Below are positions 1 through 6,933 of a stretch of DNA of 9,232 nucleotides, one piece after another. This DNA comes from JACRGC01 sp035288785 (GTDB lineage: Archaea; Micrarchaeota; Micrarchaeia; Norongarragalinales; SBBD01), in NCBI GenBank assembly GCA_035288785.1, contig DATDZF010000035.1, forward strand, positions 1 to 9,232, read 5' to 3'. Every line of letters starts with the position of its first letter. Positions within the stretch are counted from its first letter, which is position 1. The notes under the pieces were generated by a model. The model had not been told where the DNA came from. It searched no databases and saw nothing but the letters and a program-made list of their open reading frames with translations. Made by a program: the position numbers and the translations under genes.

Positions 1-564
1 ATGCTGCTTCCATTCCTCAAGGGCTCGCCGCCATTCGATTTCCGCCTCCCGATCAGCAGCATGTCCATAAGCGGCCATAAGATGATAGGATCGCCGATCC
101 CCTGCGGGATCGTGCTTATAAGGAAGGGATACATGGAAAGGATAAAGCGGCACGTGGAATACATCGGGAGCTATGACAATACCCTCTCCGGGTCTCGCAA
201 CGGGCTAAGCCCCCTTATCATGTGGCATGCCATCAAACGGCTCGGGATGGATGGATTTGAAAAGCTCGCAGGCGAATCGAGGGAAATGGCGGAATATGCG
301 CTAGGAAAGCTCCAGGGGATTGGCTGGAACGCATGGCTCAACCCCAATGCAAATGTCGTCGTATTCGATAGGCCATCTGATCGGCTCGCAAGGAAGTGGC
401 AGATTGCAGTCCATGGCAGCATCGCCCATATTTATACCATGGGGCATGTAACAAGGGATATGATAGATGGGTTTGCTGGCGAGCTGGCAGAGGAAACCAG
501 CCAGAATATTAGGCCAATTGCAGATCAAGAAGGAATAAAGGAGGGGAATCAGGAACCGAAGTAA
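1..564 (+). CDS. PLP-dependent decarboxylase, histidine/serine decarboxylase type (C-terminal part, 5' truncated)
   Basis: This is the C-terminal 187 residues of a pyridoxal-phosphate decarboxylase of the group II fold. Visible hallmarks are the PLP-lysine motif SGHK (Lys27 of the visible part) followed by GSPIPCG, then the segment IGSYDNTLSGSRNG, which is typical of histidine decarboxylase and plant-type serine decarboxylase rather than of glutamate or tyrosine decarboxylases. The usual family length is about 370-390 residues, so roughly the N-terminal half lies upstream. The ATG at base 1 is an internal Met, not the start. The reaction would be removal of CO2 from an amino acid, giving an amine such as histamine or ethanolamine; the substrate cannot be read from this half. 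The enzyme is probably cytosolic. The last 20 or so residues are polar and probably disordered. The gene converges with the next one, with one base between the two stop codons. Family assignment is firm and substrate is open. Confidence 0.88.
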   Translation: MLLPFLKGSPPFDFRLPISSMSISGHKMIGSPIPCGIVLIRKGYMERIKRHVEYIGSYDNTLSGSRNGLSPLIMWHAIKRLGMDGFEKLAGESREMAEYALGKLQGIGWNAWLNPNANVVVFDRPSDRLARKWQIAVHGSIAHIYTMGHVTRDMIDGFAGELAEETSQNIRPIADQEGIKEGNQEPK

Positions 565-565
565 T

Positions 566-1084
566 TTAGATGTCATATTTTGCAAGGTGCCTGACGCCGA
601 AATCCGTCCCGTACCAAACCCAGTCCGCAAGGGCGTGCGAGCCGTAGGCGATGAATGCAAGGAGTGCAATCCCCCATGAGCTTGTGAAAAGGAAGGCGAA
701 GAGCGCAAAAGCCACAATATACTCAATTGAGAGCAGCCACCTGCCTTTCGCATACCATTCCTTCTTGAATTCAGAGCGGGGGTGCTGCCGGTACTCGGGC
801 GGCATGAAATACTGGGAGCGAAGGAAAAGCAGCAGAAGGATGGCAACGACTCCCGCAGAAAGGCCCATCATCCAATCCCCGGAGTTCGCGAACCCGAAGA
901 CATACGCGGCCCCGAACGAGATGAGCGCGGCGCCGATGAACTCCCATTTCTCATGCGTGAAATCCGGGAATAGGCCGCCAAATATTGCGATGATCCACAC
1001 CGGAAGCGTGGGCTCGACATTTAGGATTGCAGCCGTCCACATCACTAGGATGAACGAAAGCACGAAATGCGACAATGGGCCCAT
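566..1084 (-). CDS. Small multi-pass membrane protein, possibly YdjM/DUF457-like metal-dependent hydrolase
   Basis: A 172-residue protein with five or six hydrophobic segments (about residues 7-23, 27-41, 48-66, 68-86, 115-132 and 134-152), so an integral membrane protein. Polar residues sit where YdjM/DUF457-type membrane hydrolases place metal ligands: SHF near the N-terminus (His6), a PDFTH motif (Asp41, His44) and SHALAD near the C-terminus (His150, Asp154). The central HS motif of that family is not clear, so the relation is tentative and no substrate can be named. I chose ATG at 1084 because a TATA-like element lies about 27 bases upstream, fitting a leaderless transcript. An in-frame GTG at 1099 would add five residues (MSNNN). 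The gene is divergent from the swivel-domain gene starting at 1141 and convergent with the decarboxylase. The coding region is confident and the function is weak. Confidence 0.75.
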   Translation of the reverse strand: MGPLSHFVLSFILVMWTAAILNVEPTLPVWIIAIFGGLFPDFTHEKWEFIGAALISFGAAYVFGFANSGDWMMGLSAGVVAILLLLFLRSQYFMPPEYRQHPRSEFKKEWYAKGRWLLSIEYIVAFALFAFLFTSSWGIALLAFIAYGSHALADWVWYGTDFGVRHLAKYDI

Positions 1085-1104
1085 GTTATTATTACTCACG
1101 GAAG

Positions 1105-1118
1105 GGTTATTTTAACAT
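1105..1118. promoter_or_regulatory. AT-rich TATA-like element between divergent genes
   Basis: The sequence GTTATTTTAACATT lies in the short gap between the divergent genes. Its core is centred at about 1111, some 27 bases from the ATG at 1084 (minus) and 30 bases from the ATG at 1141 (plus). Archaeal TATA boxes lie about 26-30 bases upstream of the transcription start, so this one element could serve leaderless transcripts in both directions. Neither start codon has a convincing Shine-Dalgarno sequence. This is positional inference without a BRE consensus check. Confidence 0.4.
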
Positions 1119-1140
1119 TGGGAATTACAGATTAGGTAAC

Positions 1141-2688
1141 ATGGTAGATTACAGGCCAACGGGCATCAAATGGGTTTGGGCACACCGGAGGAACATGGCC
1201 CTAACGCAGGTCGAGCTATTTTCCGAAGGGCTGAAAGGGGAGGGCTACTTTCCGGCAGTCCGGTTCAGCAGGCATAACTATCTTGCGGTTTTCACCCCCG
1301 GTGAAGGCGTATACATTTTCTATGATGGAAAGGAGCAGGAGAGGAACACAAAGGCATTTCAAGATGACATATCAACAGGCAGATGCACGCCAAAAAAGCT
1401 CGGGGCACTTTCCAGCAAATTTTTCGGAAACGTCAAAAAGGCGTCATTGGCATTCGGAGAGGAGAATATGCGCAAATTTGGGGATGCGCAGCTGCTTAAG
1501 CTTTTTTTGGAGTTCAAGAGCGCAATGGCTATTGGCCCGATAATCACAGTGCAGCTTTGGGGCATCGAATGCTGCTGGGATCCCCATTTTGATCTCTCAA
1601 AATACCTCATCAGGAAGCTTGCCGAAATGGATGAAGGAGGTAGTTACCAGGAGTGCGTCGAAACCCTATCTGCCAGCAGGGAAAAAACAATCCCCTTCAG
1701 GGAGCGTGAAAGCTTCCTTGGGATTGCCTCAAGGATCCAGATGAACGGCGAAGTTCAGAGGGCATTCTTCCTGAATTCCCCTATCCGCATCGAGCAGGCC
1801 TTCGAGAAATACCCCAATCTGAAACGGGAATTTGACAGGCATATCACCGATTATGCATGGACAACCAGCGAGTACAAGAGCGCGCCTTGGACAAGGAGCC
1901 AGTGGATAGAGGCATTCAGGAGGGATTTGAGGAGGGATTGCAGGGCGGAGCTGGCGGATTTACAGCTTGGCTACAAGGCAGCATTGGCAAAGAAGCGCAA
2001 ATTGCTGCATCGCCTAAAACCTCCAAAAAAAATCCTGCGCATCCTGGATGTCCTCGAGGAATTAACCAACCAAAGGGACTGGGCGAAGGGGAATTATTCG
2101 GAGGCCTACCTGAATTGGCAGCCATTCATTGCCGAGTTAGCTAGGAGGATGGACTGCAGCAAGGAAGATGTCACATTCCACACCCTAAACGAGATCGAAT
2201 CATTCCTTATGAAGGGCGAAAAAGTGCCGCGGCGGGAAATTGAAAGGAGGAAAAAGGGCTACATTGCAATCTCGCATGGAAAGCCATTCAAAATCTATTC
2301 CGGAAACCAGGAGGCCATACTAAGAGGGGAGGGGATTTACAGTCAGTTTGCCCTCTCCGAAAAGGCCTCTGCAGTGCACGGAATTGTAGGTTGCGGCGGC
2401 TTTGCAACCGGGAAGGCAAGGGTCGTTAGGTCGCCCGCAGAAAGGGATTTGGTGAGGGAAGGCGAAATACTCATCACTTACATGACAACAATGGAATTCA
2501 CGGCCGTTTTCCGGAAGGTCGCGGCAGTTGTGACGGATGAGGGCGGGCTTTCCTCGCATGCAGCAATAGTAAGCAGGGAATTTAGGCTTCCATGCATTGT
2601 TGGCACAAAGAATGCAACAAAAGTGTTTAAGACGGGGGATATGGTTGAAGTTGATGCCAGCACGGGAATTGTAAGGAAAATCAAGTAA
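1141..2688 (+). CDS. PEP-utilising mobile (phosphohistidine swivel) domain protein lacking ATP-grasp, paralogue 1
   Basis: A 515-residue protein. Its last 85-100 residues form the swivelling phosphohistidine domain of PEP synthase, pyruvate phosphate dikinase and rifampicin phosphotransferase: GEILIT, then VVTDEGGLSSHAAIVSREF with the phospho-acceptor His473, then PCIVGTKNAT, GDMVEVDASTG and a VRKI end. The first 400 or so residues contain no ATP-grasp nucleotide-binding domain. They include a charged helical middle region with W240-x3-E244-Y245-x3-P249-W250, and a linker (LNEIESFL, then G...RREIERR) resembling the segment before the swivel domain in rifampicin-phosphotransferase-like proteins. 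Partner and substrate are unknown; a phosphate-relay or PEP-linked role is inference from the swivel domain alone. An in-frame ATG at 1075 would overlap the start of the divergent gene, so I prefer ATG 1141, which has a TATA-like element 30 bases upstream. The gene converges with its paralogue at 2721-4238. Confidence 0.85.
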   Translation: MVDYRPTGIKWVWAHRRNMALTQVELFSEGLKGEGYFPAVRFSRHNYLAVFTPGEGVYIFYDGKEQERNTKAFQDDISTGRCTPKKLGALSSKFFGNVKKASLAFGEENMRKFGDAQLLKLFLEFKSAMAIGPIITVQLWGIECCWDPHFDLSKYLIRKLAEMDEGGSYQECVETLSASREKTIPFRERESFLGIASRIQMNGEVQRAFFLNSPIRIEQAFEKYPNLKREFDRHITDYAWTTSEYKSAPWTRSQWIEAFRRDLRRDCRAELADLQLGYKAALAKKRKLLHRLKPPKKILRILDVLEELTNQRDWAKGNYSEAYLNWQPFIAELARRMDCSKEDVTFHTLNEIESFLMKGEKVPRREIERRKKGYIAISHGKPFKIYSGNQEAILRGEGIYSQFALSEKASAVHGIVGCGGFATGKARVVRSPAERDLVREGEILITYMTTMEFTAVFRKVAAVVTDEGGLSSHAAIVSREFRLPCIVGTKNATKVFKTGDMVEVDASTGIVRKIK

Positions 2689-2720
2689 TTGAACCGGAAT
2701 TAGGGAAATGGATACGCGCC

Positions 2721-4238
2721 TTACTTCTCAATCTTTCTCACTTTTCCAGTGAACGCATTGACTTCTATCCAGTCGCCGTCCTTCAATATCCTCGTTGCAA
2801 ACTTCGTTTGGAGCACTGCAGGCGTCTTGAACTCCCGTGCGACGGTTGCAGCATGGGATATCATCCCGCCCATATCGGTGACGATTGCTGATGCGAGCTT
2901 GAGGAAGGATGTAAGCTCTGTGGAGATATCGTGGGAAACCAGAATGTCCCCCCGCCTGAATTTGCGGCGATCCTTCTGCGACCGGACGATTTTCACGACG
3001 CCCCTAACTTTTCCAGGGTACACTCCAAGTCCCTTCAATTCGGCCAGCCCGGTTGGAGCATTGACCTGCATCAATTTCCGTGCCAAATTGCCGGCCTCGT
3101 TCCCGGAACAAACCCGGACCATTCCACGATCCATCAGGACTGCGCGTTCATGCATGCGCTGTCTGATGAGTTTCTTATCCGCTTTCTTTCCCAAGGAAAG
3201 CAACGCGCCCATTTCCTCTGGCAAGAGATACTGTGTTTCAAGCCAGGTAAGCCCCAGCCTCTTACCGATTTCCGACATCAGCGGGCGCATCAGGAATAGG
3301 CCCCTCACCACGAGCTCCTTGGTGTGGTCGAGCAATACCGCCATCTGCTGCATCACTTGGACGAGTTTTTTCAATTTTCGGGCGCGAGGGTGGGCGGAAA
3401 AAAAGCGCCGTTGTTCAAGCATGGTCGCCTTCAATTTTAAGGAGGGTGATTTGGGCCGCAAAATGAGGTCAGCCCCCCTCCTATCCAAATGACTGGCTCG
3501 CTTAAGGAGCTGGGCCAGATAATCCTGCGCGTTCCAGGGATGCATCATGTATTCCATGTGGAACCAGCCGCATTCGCCCTCAAGCCTGGAGAGGAGCGTT
3601 CGGGTCTTAGTCAAACCCGCAAAATGGCGGAAAGCGCTTTTCCCAAATTTCCTCCTCTTGAAATATGAGAAGTATTCCCCCTCCAGCAGCAAGAAAAGCT
3701 GCTCCTCCTTCCGGGGAAGGGAGAGCCTTGGAGGTATCAGCAGAATTGCAGAAAGCCGGAGAAGGGTGCCCGGATCCGAGGGCTCGCTGCGGTGAAGGCT
3801 CCTTCTAAGTTCAGCCATGAAGTAATCCTTGAGGTTCTGCGCCAGCAAGCCGAAGAGCATCGGCGGATGGTTCAAGAACGCCCTCAGGCATGCAAAATCA
3901 AGGTCCGCCGCAAGCCGCTCATTAGAAGCCCGGGAGTAGTCCTTCCTCAGCCGCTTCCTCATTTGGTTGAAGGGGATTTCGTAGAAGGAGGCCATCCGCC
4001 GGAAAAAATCCGCTCCGTACCTGCCCTCCCCGAATTCCCGTATCTGCGTTCCAAGCAACCCGGAAATCTCATCCTCCCTGAGGCAGAATGCCGCGGGCTC
4101 ATTTTGCGCGTACGTGAAGAAGTGATTGAAACGGAAGGAAGTGCCCGGCATCCTTCGATGGAACACGATTGCGCAGCCGTAATTTGAAAACAGGGGCTTG
4201 TTCCTTGTGCCGGTGTCGATGAACTTTTTAGAGGCCAT
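2721..4238 (-). CDS. PEP-utilising mobile (phosphohistidine swivel) domain protein lacking ATP-grasp, paralogue 2
   Basis: A 505-residue protein with the same layout as the gene it converges with. The C-terminal swivel domain contains GDILVSH, IVTDMGGMISHAATVAREF with the expected phosphohistidine His462, PAVLQTKFAT, GDWIEVNAFTG and a VRKIEK end. The middle region repeats the spaced motif W225-x3-E229-Y230-x3-P234-W235, identical in spacing to the neighbour, and the linker YLLPEEMGALLSLG...IRQRM matches the linker of rifampicin-phosphotransferase-like proteins. No ATP-grasp domain is visible. Elsewhere the two proteins are strongly diverged, so this is an old duplication or two acquisitions. 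One difference is LQT where the family usually has VG(T/V) after PAV. ATG 4238 is preceded closely by GGAAGGAAA, a possible ribosome-binding site, and by a TATA-like box about 37 bases upstream. Function is unknown beyond probable histidine phosphotransfer. Confidence 0.84.
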   Translation of the reverse strand: MASKKFIDTGTRNKPLFSNYGCAIVFHRRMPGTSFRFNHFFTYAQNEPAAFCLREDEISGLLGTQIREFGEGRYGADFFRRMASFYEIPFNQMRKRLRKDYSRASNERLAADLDFACLRAFLNHPPMLFGLLAQNLKDYFMAELRRSLHRSEPSDPGTLLRLSAILLIPPRLSLPRKEEQLFLLLEGEYFSYFKRRKFGKSAFRHFAGLTKTRTLLSRLEGECGWFHMEYMMHPWNAQDYLAQLLKRASHLDRRGADLILRPKSPSLKLKATMLEQRRFFSAHPRARKLKKLVQVMQQMAVLLDHTKELVVRGLFLMRPLMSEIGKRLGLTWLETQYLLPEEMGALLSLGKKADKKLIRQRMHERAVLMDRGMVRVCSGNEAGNLARKLMQVNAPTGLAELKGLGVYPGKVRGVVKIVRSQKDRRKFRRGDILVSHDISTELTSFLKLASAIVTDMGGMISHAATVAREFKTPAVLQTKFATRILKDGDWIEVNAFTGKVRKIEK

Positions 4239-4239
4239 T

Positions 4240-4256
4240 TTCCTTCCCGGAAGGAA
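4240..4256. repeat. Perfect 8-bp inverted repeat at the start region of the swivel gene
   Basis: TTCCTTCC-C-GGAAGGAA is a perfect palindrome with a single-base centre. It lies directly upstream of the ATG at 4238 and downstream of the TATA-like box at 4271-4280, so it spans the predicted transcription start and the putative ribosome-binding sequence of the minus-strand gene. As double-stranded DNA it is the size of a dimeric regulator's operator. In RNA it could pair the ribosome-binding sequence with the segment just upstream. Chance occurrence in a purine/pyrimidine-biased stretch is possible. Confidence 0.45.
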
Positions 4257-4270
4257 GCTTGGGCGGAAGC

Positions 4271-4280
4271 CTATTTAAAC
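4271..4280 (-). promoter_or_regulatory. TATA-like box of the second swivel gene
   Basis: Read on the minus strand this is GTTTAAATAG, a good match to an archaeal TATA box, with the purine-rich run GGAAAAGTAC just upstream where the BRE would be. Its centre is about 37 bases from the ATG at 4238, giving a predicted transcription start near 4249 and a leader of about 10 nt that contains the GGAAGGA sequence. It is also within the divergent intergenic region shared with the KH gene, for which I see no equally clear TATA box. Confidence 0.55.
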
Positions 4281-4388
4281 GTACTTTTCCTTTATTTCAG
4301 GAGGGAAAACTAAACGGATTCGGATGGGCTTATCGCATTTAGCTTTAGGGTAAATGGCCCCATCATTGATTGAAAAAAGTGTAATAAC

Positions 4389-4904
4389 ATGGAACTCCTA
4401 CCTGTCTCAATAAAGACCATCGATGCGCTTCAGAGGAACAGCAGCAGCCTCCAAAAGCAGCTCGAAAAGAAGGGCGAAGTAAAGGTATCCGTAAGCAGGG
4501 ATGGCAACCTTGAAATTGATGGTGAGAGCGGGAATGTTTGGGTGGCGGAGCAGGTCATTAGGGCGCTCGACTACGGTTTCCTTCCGCAGCATGCTTTTAA
4601 GCTTTTCAATGATAACTATTTCCTCGAAATCATCGACCTAGAACTCGTCCTTCCAAATGAGAAAGCGATCGAAAGGTACAAGGGACGCATCATCGGCGCT
4701 GGCGGGAGGGCAAAGGCAACAATAACGGAGCTGACCGGCGCTTTCGTCGCGGTGCACGGAAACAAGGTTGCGGTCCTTGGGGAGTTCGACGATTTGCAGC
4801 TGGCTAAGGAAGGCATACTCCGGCTGCTCGAGGGCTCGCCGCATACGGGCGTATATGCCTACCTGGAGAAAAAGAACAGGGAAAGGAAATACAATCTGAA
4901 ATGA
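4389..4904 (+). CDS. KH-domain RNA-binding protein, archaeal Pno1/Dim2 (Krr1-like)
   Basis: A 171-residue protein with two consecutive KH domains, the architecture of Pno1/Dim2, which in eukaryotes and archaea works at the 3' end of small-subunit rRNA during ribosome maturation. The first KH (residues 1 to about 80) lacks a GxxG loop: where family members often read IGxxG, this one has a run of Asn/Ser. The second KH (about 85-165) has the intact loop IIGAGGR (GAGG at 103-106), followed by the family signature ITELTGAFVAVHGNKVAVLG. The diagnostic C-terminal GSPHTGVY (149-156) and YLEKKNRE follow. Length is normal. ATG 4389 has no evident Shine-Dalgarno sequence. The KH gene next to top6B is a neighbourhood I recall from many archaea, often with the Rio1 kinase; no Rio1 gene is in this window. 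Expected location is cytoplasmic, on the pre-30S particle. Confidence 0.9.
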   Translation: MELLPVSIKTIDALQRNSSSLQKQLEKKGEVKVSVSRDGNLEIDGESGNVWVAEQVIRALDYGFLPQHAFKLFNDNYFLEIIDLELVLPNEKAIERYKGRIIGAGGRAKATITELTGAFVAVHGNKVAVLGEFDDLQLAKEGILRLLEGSPHTGVYAYLEKKNRERKYNLK

Positions 4905-4983
4905 GTGGAATTAATTCAACATATCATACTATTCAAAATAATCTTCAAAATTACATCAGAAAAATAAACTAGTGAATGTTAGC
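4905..4983 (+). promoter_or_regulatory. AT-rich upstream region of top6B
   Basis: This gap between the KH gene and top6B is far richer in A and T than its surroundings. It holds several TATA-like tracts (around 4930-4945 and 4958-4969), suggesting that top6B has its own promoter in addition to any readthrough from the KH gene. I cannot single out one box. No Shine-Dalgarno sequence precedes either candidate start (GTG 4972 or ATG 4984). Confidence 0.35.
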
Positions 4984-6828
4984 ATGGCACAAAACAAGCC
5001 CGATCCGAGGGAAATGGCGCGGCAGGCGGCAAAGCTGGTTGGGACAAAATTGGACCAGAGGAAAGAAGCGGAAAGGAACGCAGCGAATAAGCCCCAAACT
5101 GCGGCCGCAGCTGCAGGGGGGGCAAAGGCGGACCCTAACTCAATGCCAAAGGGGGCGACTGGCACGCCGCAAAAAGAGCCGCCACTGGAGGACATCGAGC
5201 ACCAGCTCGCAAAGGAATACAAGGAATACTCCGTTGCAGAATTCTTCAAGAAGAACCGGCAAATGCTGGGGTATTCGGGAAAAGTGCGCTCGCTTACAAC
5301 TATCATTCACGAGTACGTCACCAATTCGATCGATTCAGCAGAGGACGCGAAAATCCTGCCGGACATAAAGGTGGAAATACAGGAAATTAACGACCACCTG
5401 AAGGTGATTGTCGAGGACAACGGCACGGGCATACCAAAATCGAAGGTGGGGAATGCCCTTGGCGAATTGCTTTCCGGGACCAAGTTCCACCAAAGGAGGC
5501 AAAGGAGGGGGCAGCAGGGTATCGGCGCCAAGGGGGCAACGCTGTTTGCGCAGATAACCACCGGCAAGCCCACAAAAGTCAAAACCAGCCTTGGCAACTA
5601 CAAGATTTATGAGTGCGAAGTGTCGATCGATGTCAAGAAGAACAGCCCGATCATAACAGGCGAAAAGGAATACAGCGGCAACTACAGGGGCACGAGGATA
5701 GAGGCGGAGTTCGCCGAAGTCACCTACAACCGCTCGGAGTATTCCGTTTACGAATACCTCAGGATGACGGCAATTGCAAACCCGCACGTGCAAGTTACCC
5801 TCATTGAGCCAACAAAGGAAATCATCGTATTCCCAAGGGCGAGCACCAAAATCCCGCCCAAGGCAAAGGATTCGCTGCCTCATCCCCTGGGCATCTCAAC
5901 CTCCGACCTGATGGATATGGCCCTTGTTTCCCCAAACCGGAAAATATCCTCGTTTCTCCAGCAGGAATTCACTCGGGTCAGCTCCGACAAGGTGAAGGAA
6001 CTGCAGACCATGTGCCCTGCAGTTGATTTCAACCGCGCTCCGGGCACCTTGCAATGGCCCGAAGCCGAGCAGATCGTGCAATCCTTCCAGAAGGTGAAAT
6101 GGATCGCGCCTGAAACGGATGTGCTGATCCCAATTGGGGAAGAGCAATTGCAAAAAAGCCTCAAGAACCTATTGGCCCCGGAAATGATGAGGGTTGTTGT
6201 GCGAAAACCCCACGTTTTCAGGGGAGGGATCCCGTTCATGGTCGAGGCTGCGATCGCATATGGGGGAAAAGCCGGCTCGGAGGCATCCGCCGCCGCTGCA
6301 AGGGGGGATGAGAAAACCCCGGGCATCCAAAGGGCCGGGGAAGTGCTAAGGTATGCAAATTCGGTGCCGCTCCTTTTTGACGCAGGATCCTGCGCCACCA
6401 TGGAGGCGGTGAAGAGCATTGATTGGGCAAGGTACGACCTGCGGAAATGGGAGGAGATGCCGGTTTCAATTTTCATTAATTTTGTATCCGTTTACGTGCC
6501 CTATACAGGAGCAGGCAAGCTTGCAATTTCCCAAGAGGAGGAAATAATAGAGGAGATAAGGTCCGCGCTGATGGAATGCGCCAGGGACATTTCCATGTAC
6601 CTGCACTCATTGCAAAAGGCGGAAGACCAGGAGAGGCGCAGGCAGATATTCTTCAGGTACATTGGCGAGGTTGCCGAAGCCCTCCACGACATCAAGGGGG
6701 TTGAGAAAGTCAAAGTGCAGGAAAAGCTTCGGAAGATTGCCGAGGAGAGGACCAAGCTCGCAGAGCAGGAGGAGGAATTGGAGGAAATCGGCGTTGATGA
6801 GGATATGAAGGAGGAGGAGGAAAAATAA
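4984..6828 (+). CDS. top6B: Type IIB DNA topoisomerase VI subunit B (ATPase)
   Basis: The ATP-binding subunit of topoisomerase VI, which pairs with Top6A to pass one DNA duplex through another. It has 614 residues from ATG 4984; an in-frame GTG at 4972 would add four. The GHKL ATPase core shows HEYVTNSIDSAED (Glu110, Asn114), EDNGTGIP (Asp145) and RGQQGIGAKG (175-184), ending in FAQITTGKP. An H2TH region runs about 297-345 (LPHPLGIS, SSFLQQEFTRV). The transducer domain covers about 350-535, with FRGGIPFMVEAAIAYGG, RYANSVPLLFDAGS and a likely switch lysine in TGAGKLAIS (Lys512). The C-terminus is a Glu/Lys-rich probable coil. Two oddities: an Ala/Lys/Pro-rich N-terminal tail of about 70 residues precedes the usual start of the fold, and WARY (481-484) stands where the DNA-contacting WKxY motif is expected. 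Top6A follows after 105 nt. Confidence 0.97.
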   Translation: MAQNKPDPREMARQAAKLVGTKLDQRKEAERNAANKPQTAAAAAGGAKADPNSMPKGATGTPQKEPPLEDIEHQLAKEYKEYSVAEFFKKNRQMLGYSGKVRSLTTIIHEYVTNSIDSAEDAKILPDIKVEIQEINDHLKVIVEDNGTGIPKSKVGNALGELLSGTKFHQRRQRRGQQGIGAKGATLFAQITTGKPTKVKTSLGNYKIYECEVSIDVKKNSPIITGEKEYSGNYRGTRIEAEFAEVTYNRSEYSVYEYLRMTAIANPHVQVTLIEPTKEIIVFPRASTKIPPKAKDSLPHPLGISTSDLMDMALVSPNRKISSFLQQEFTRVSSDKVKELQTMCPAVDFNRAPGTLQWPEAEQIVQSFQKVKWIAPETDVLIPIGEEQLQKSLKNLLAPEMMRVVVRKPHVFRGGIPFMVEAAIAYGGKAGSEASAAAARGDEKTPGIQRAGEVLRYANSVPLLFDAGSCATMEAVKSIDWARYDLRKWEEMPVSIFINFVSVYVPYTGAGKLAISQEEEIIEEIRSALMECARDISMYLHSLQKAEDQERRRQIFFRYIGEVAEALHDIKGVEKVKVQEKLRKIAEERTKLAEQEEELEEIGVDEDMKEEEEK

Positions 6829-6933
6829 TTGGATGCTTAGCACCATGGGGAAATGGCAATATACTGCGTTGGGGGGAAAATAAACGATTCAGGACGAGCA
6901 TCGTTCATTCAAAAAAAAATAGGTAAATGATTT
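6829..6933 (+). other. top6B-top6A intergenic region
   Basis: This 105-nt gap contains an A/T-rich GAAAATAAAC at 6876-6885 and a run of nine A residues ending near 6918. Either could support a separate top6A promoter, but spacing to ATG 6934 is not ideal for a leaderless transcript from either element. I see no structured RNA and no credible small gene; the only ATG frame with several codons ends after 12. Confidence 0.3.

Noticed and set aside
301..846. Minus-strand open frame of 181 codons across the decarboxylase and membrane-protein genes
   Set aside because: It overlaps two supported genes in other frames and its product is low-complexity Ser/Pro-rich with no recognisable domain.
1075..1140. 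Upstream ATG extension of the first swivel gene by 22 residues
   Set aside because: It would run across the TATA-like element and overlap the start of the divergent membrane-protein gene; ATG 1141 has suitable promoter spacing.
2749..3492. Long plus-strand open frame (247 codons) opposite the second swivel gene
   Set aside because: It lies entirely antisense to a gene with a clear swivel domain; its translation is Ser/Arg-rich without any motif, as expected for a shadow frame.
4324..4350. Eight-codon frame (MGLSHLAL...) downstream of a GGAGGG sequence before the KH gene
   Set aside because: The purine-rich sequence is too far from the ATG to act as its ribosome-binding site, and the peptide is too short to support.
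5880..6476. Minus-strand open frame of 198 codons inside top6B
   Set aside because: Antisense to the H2TH and transducer domains of Top6B, with no motif and no promoter or ribosome-binding site.
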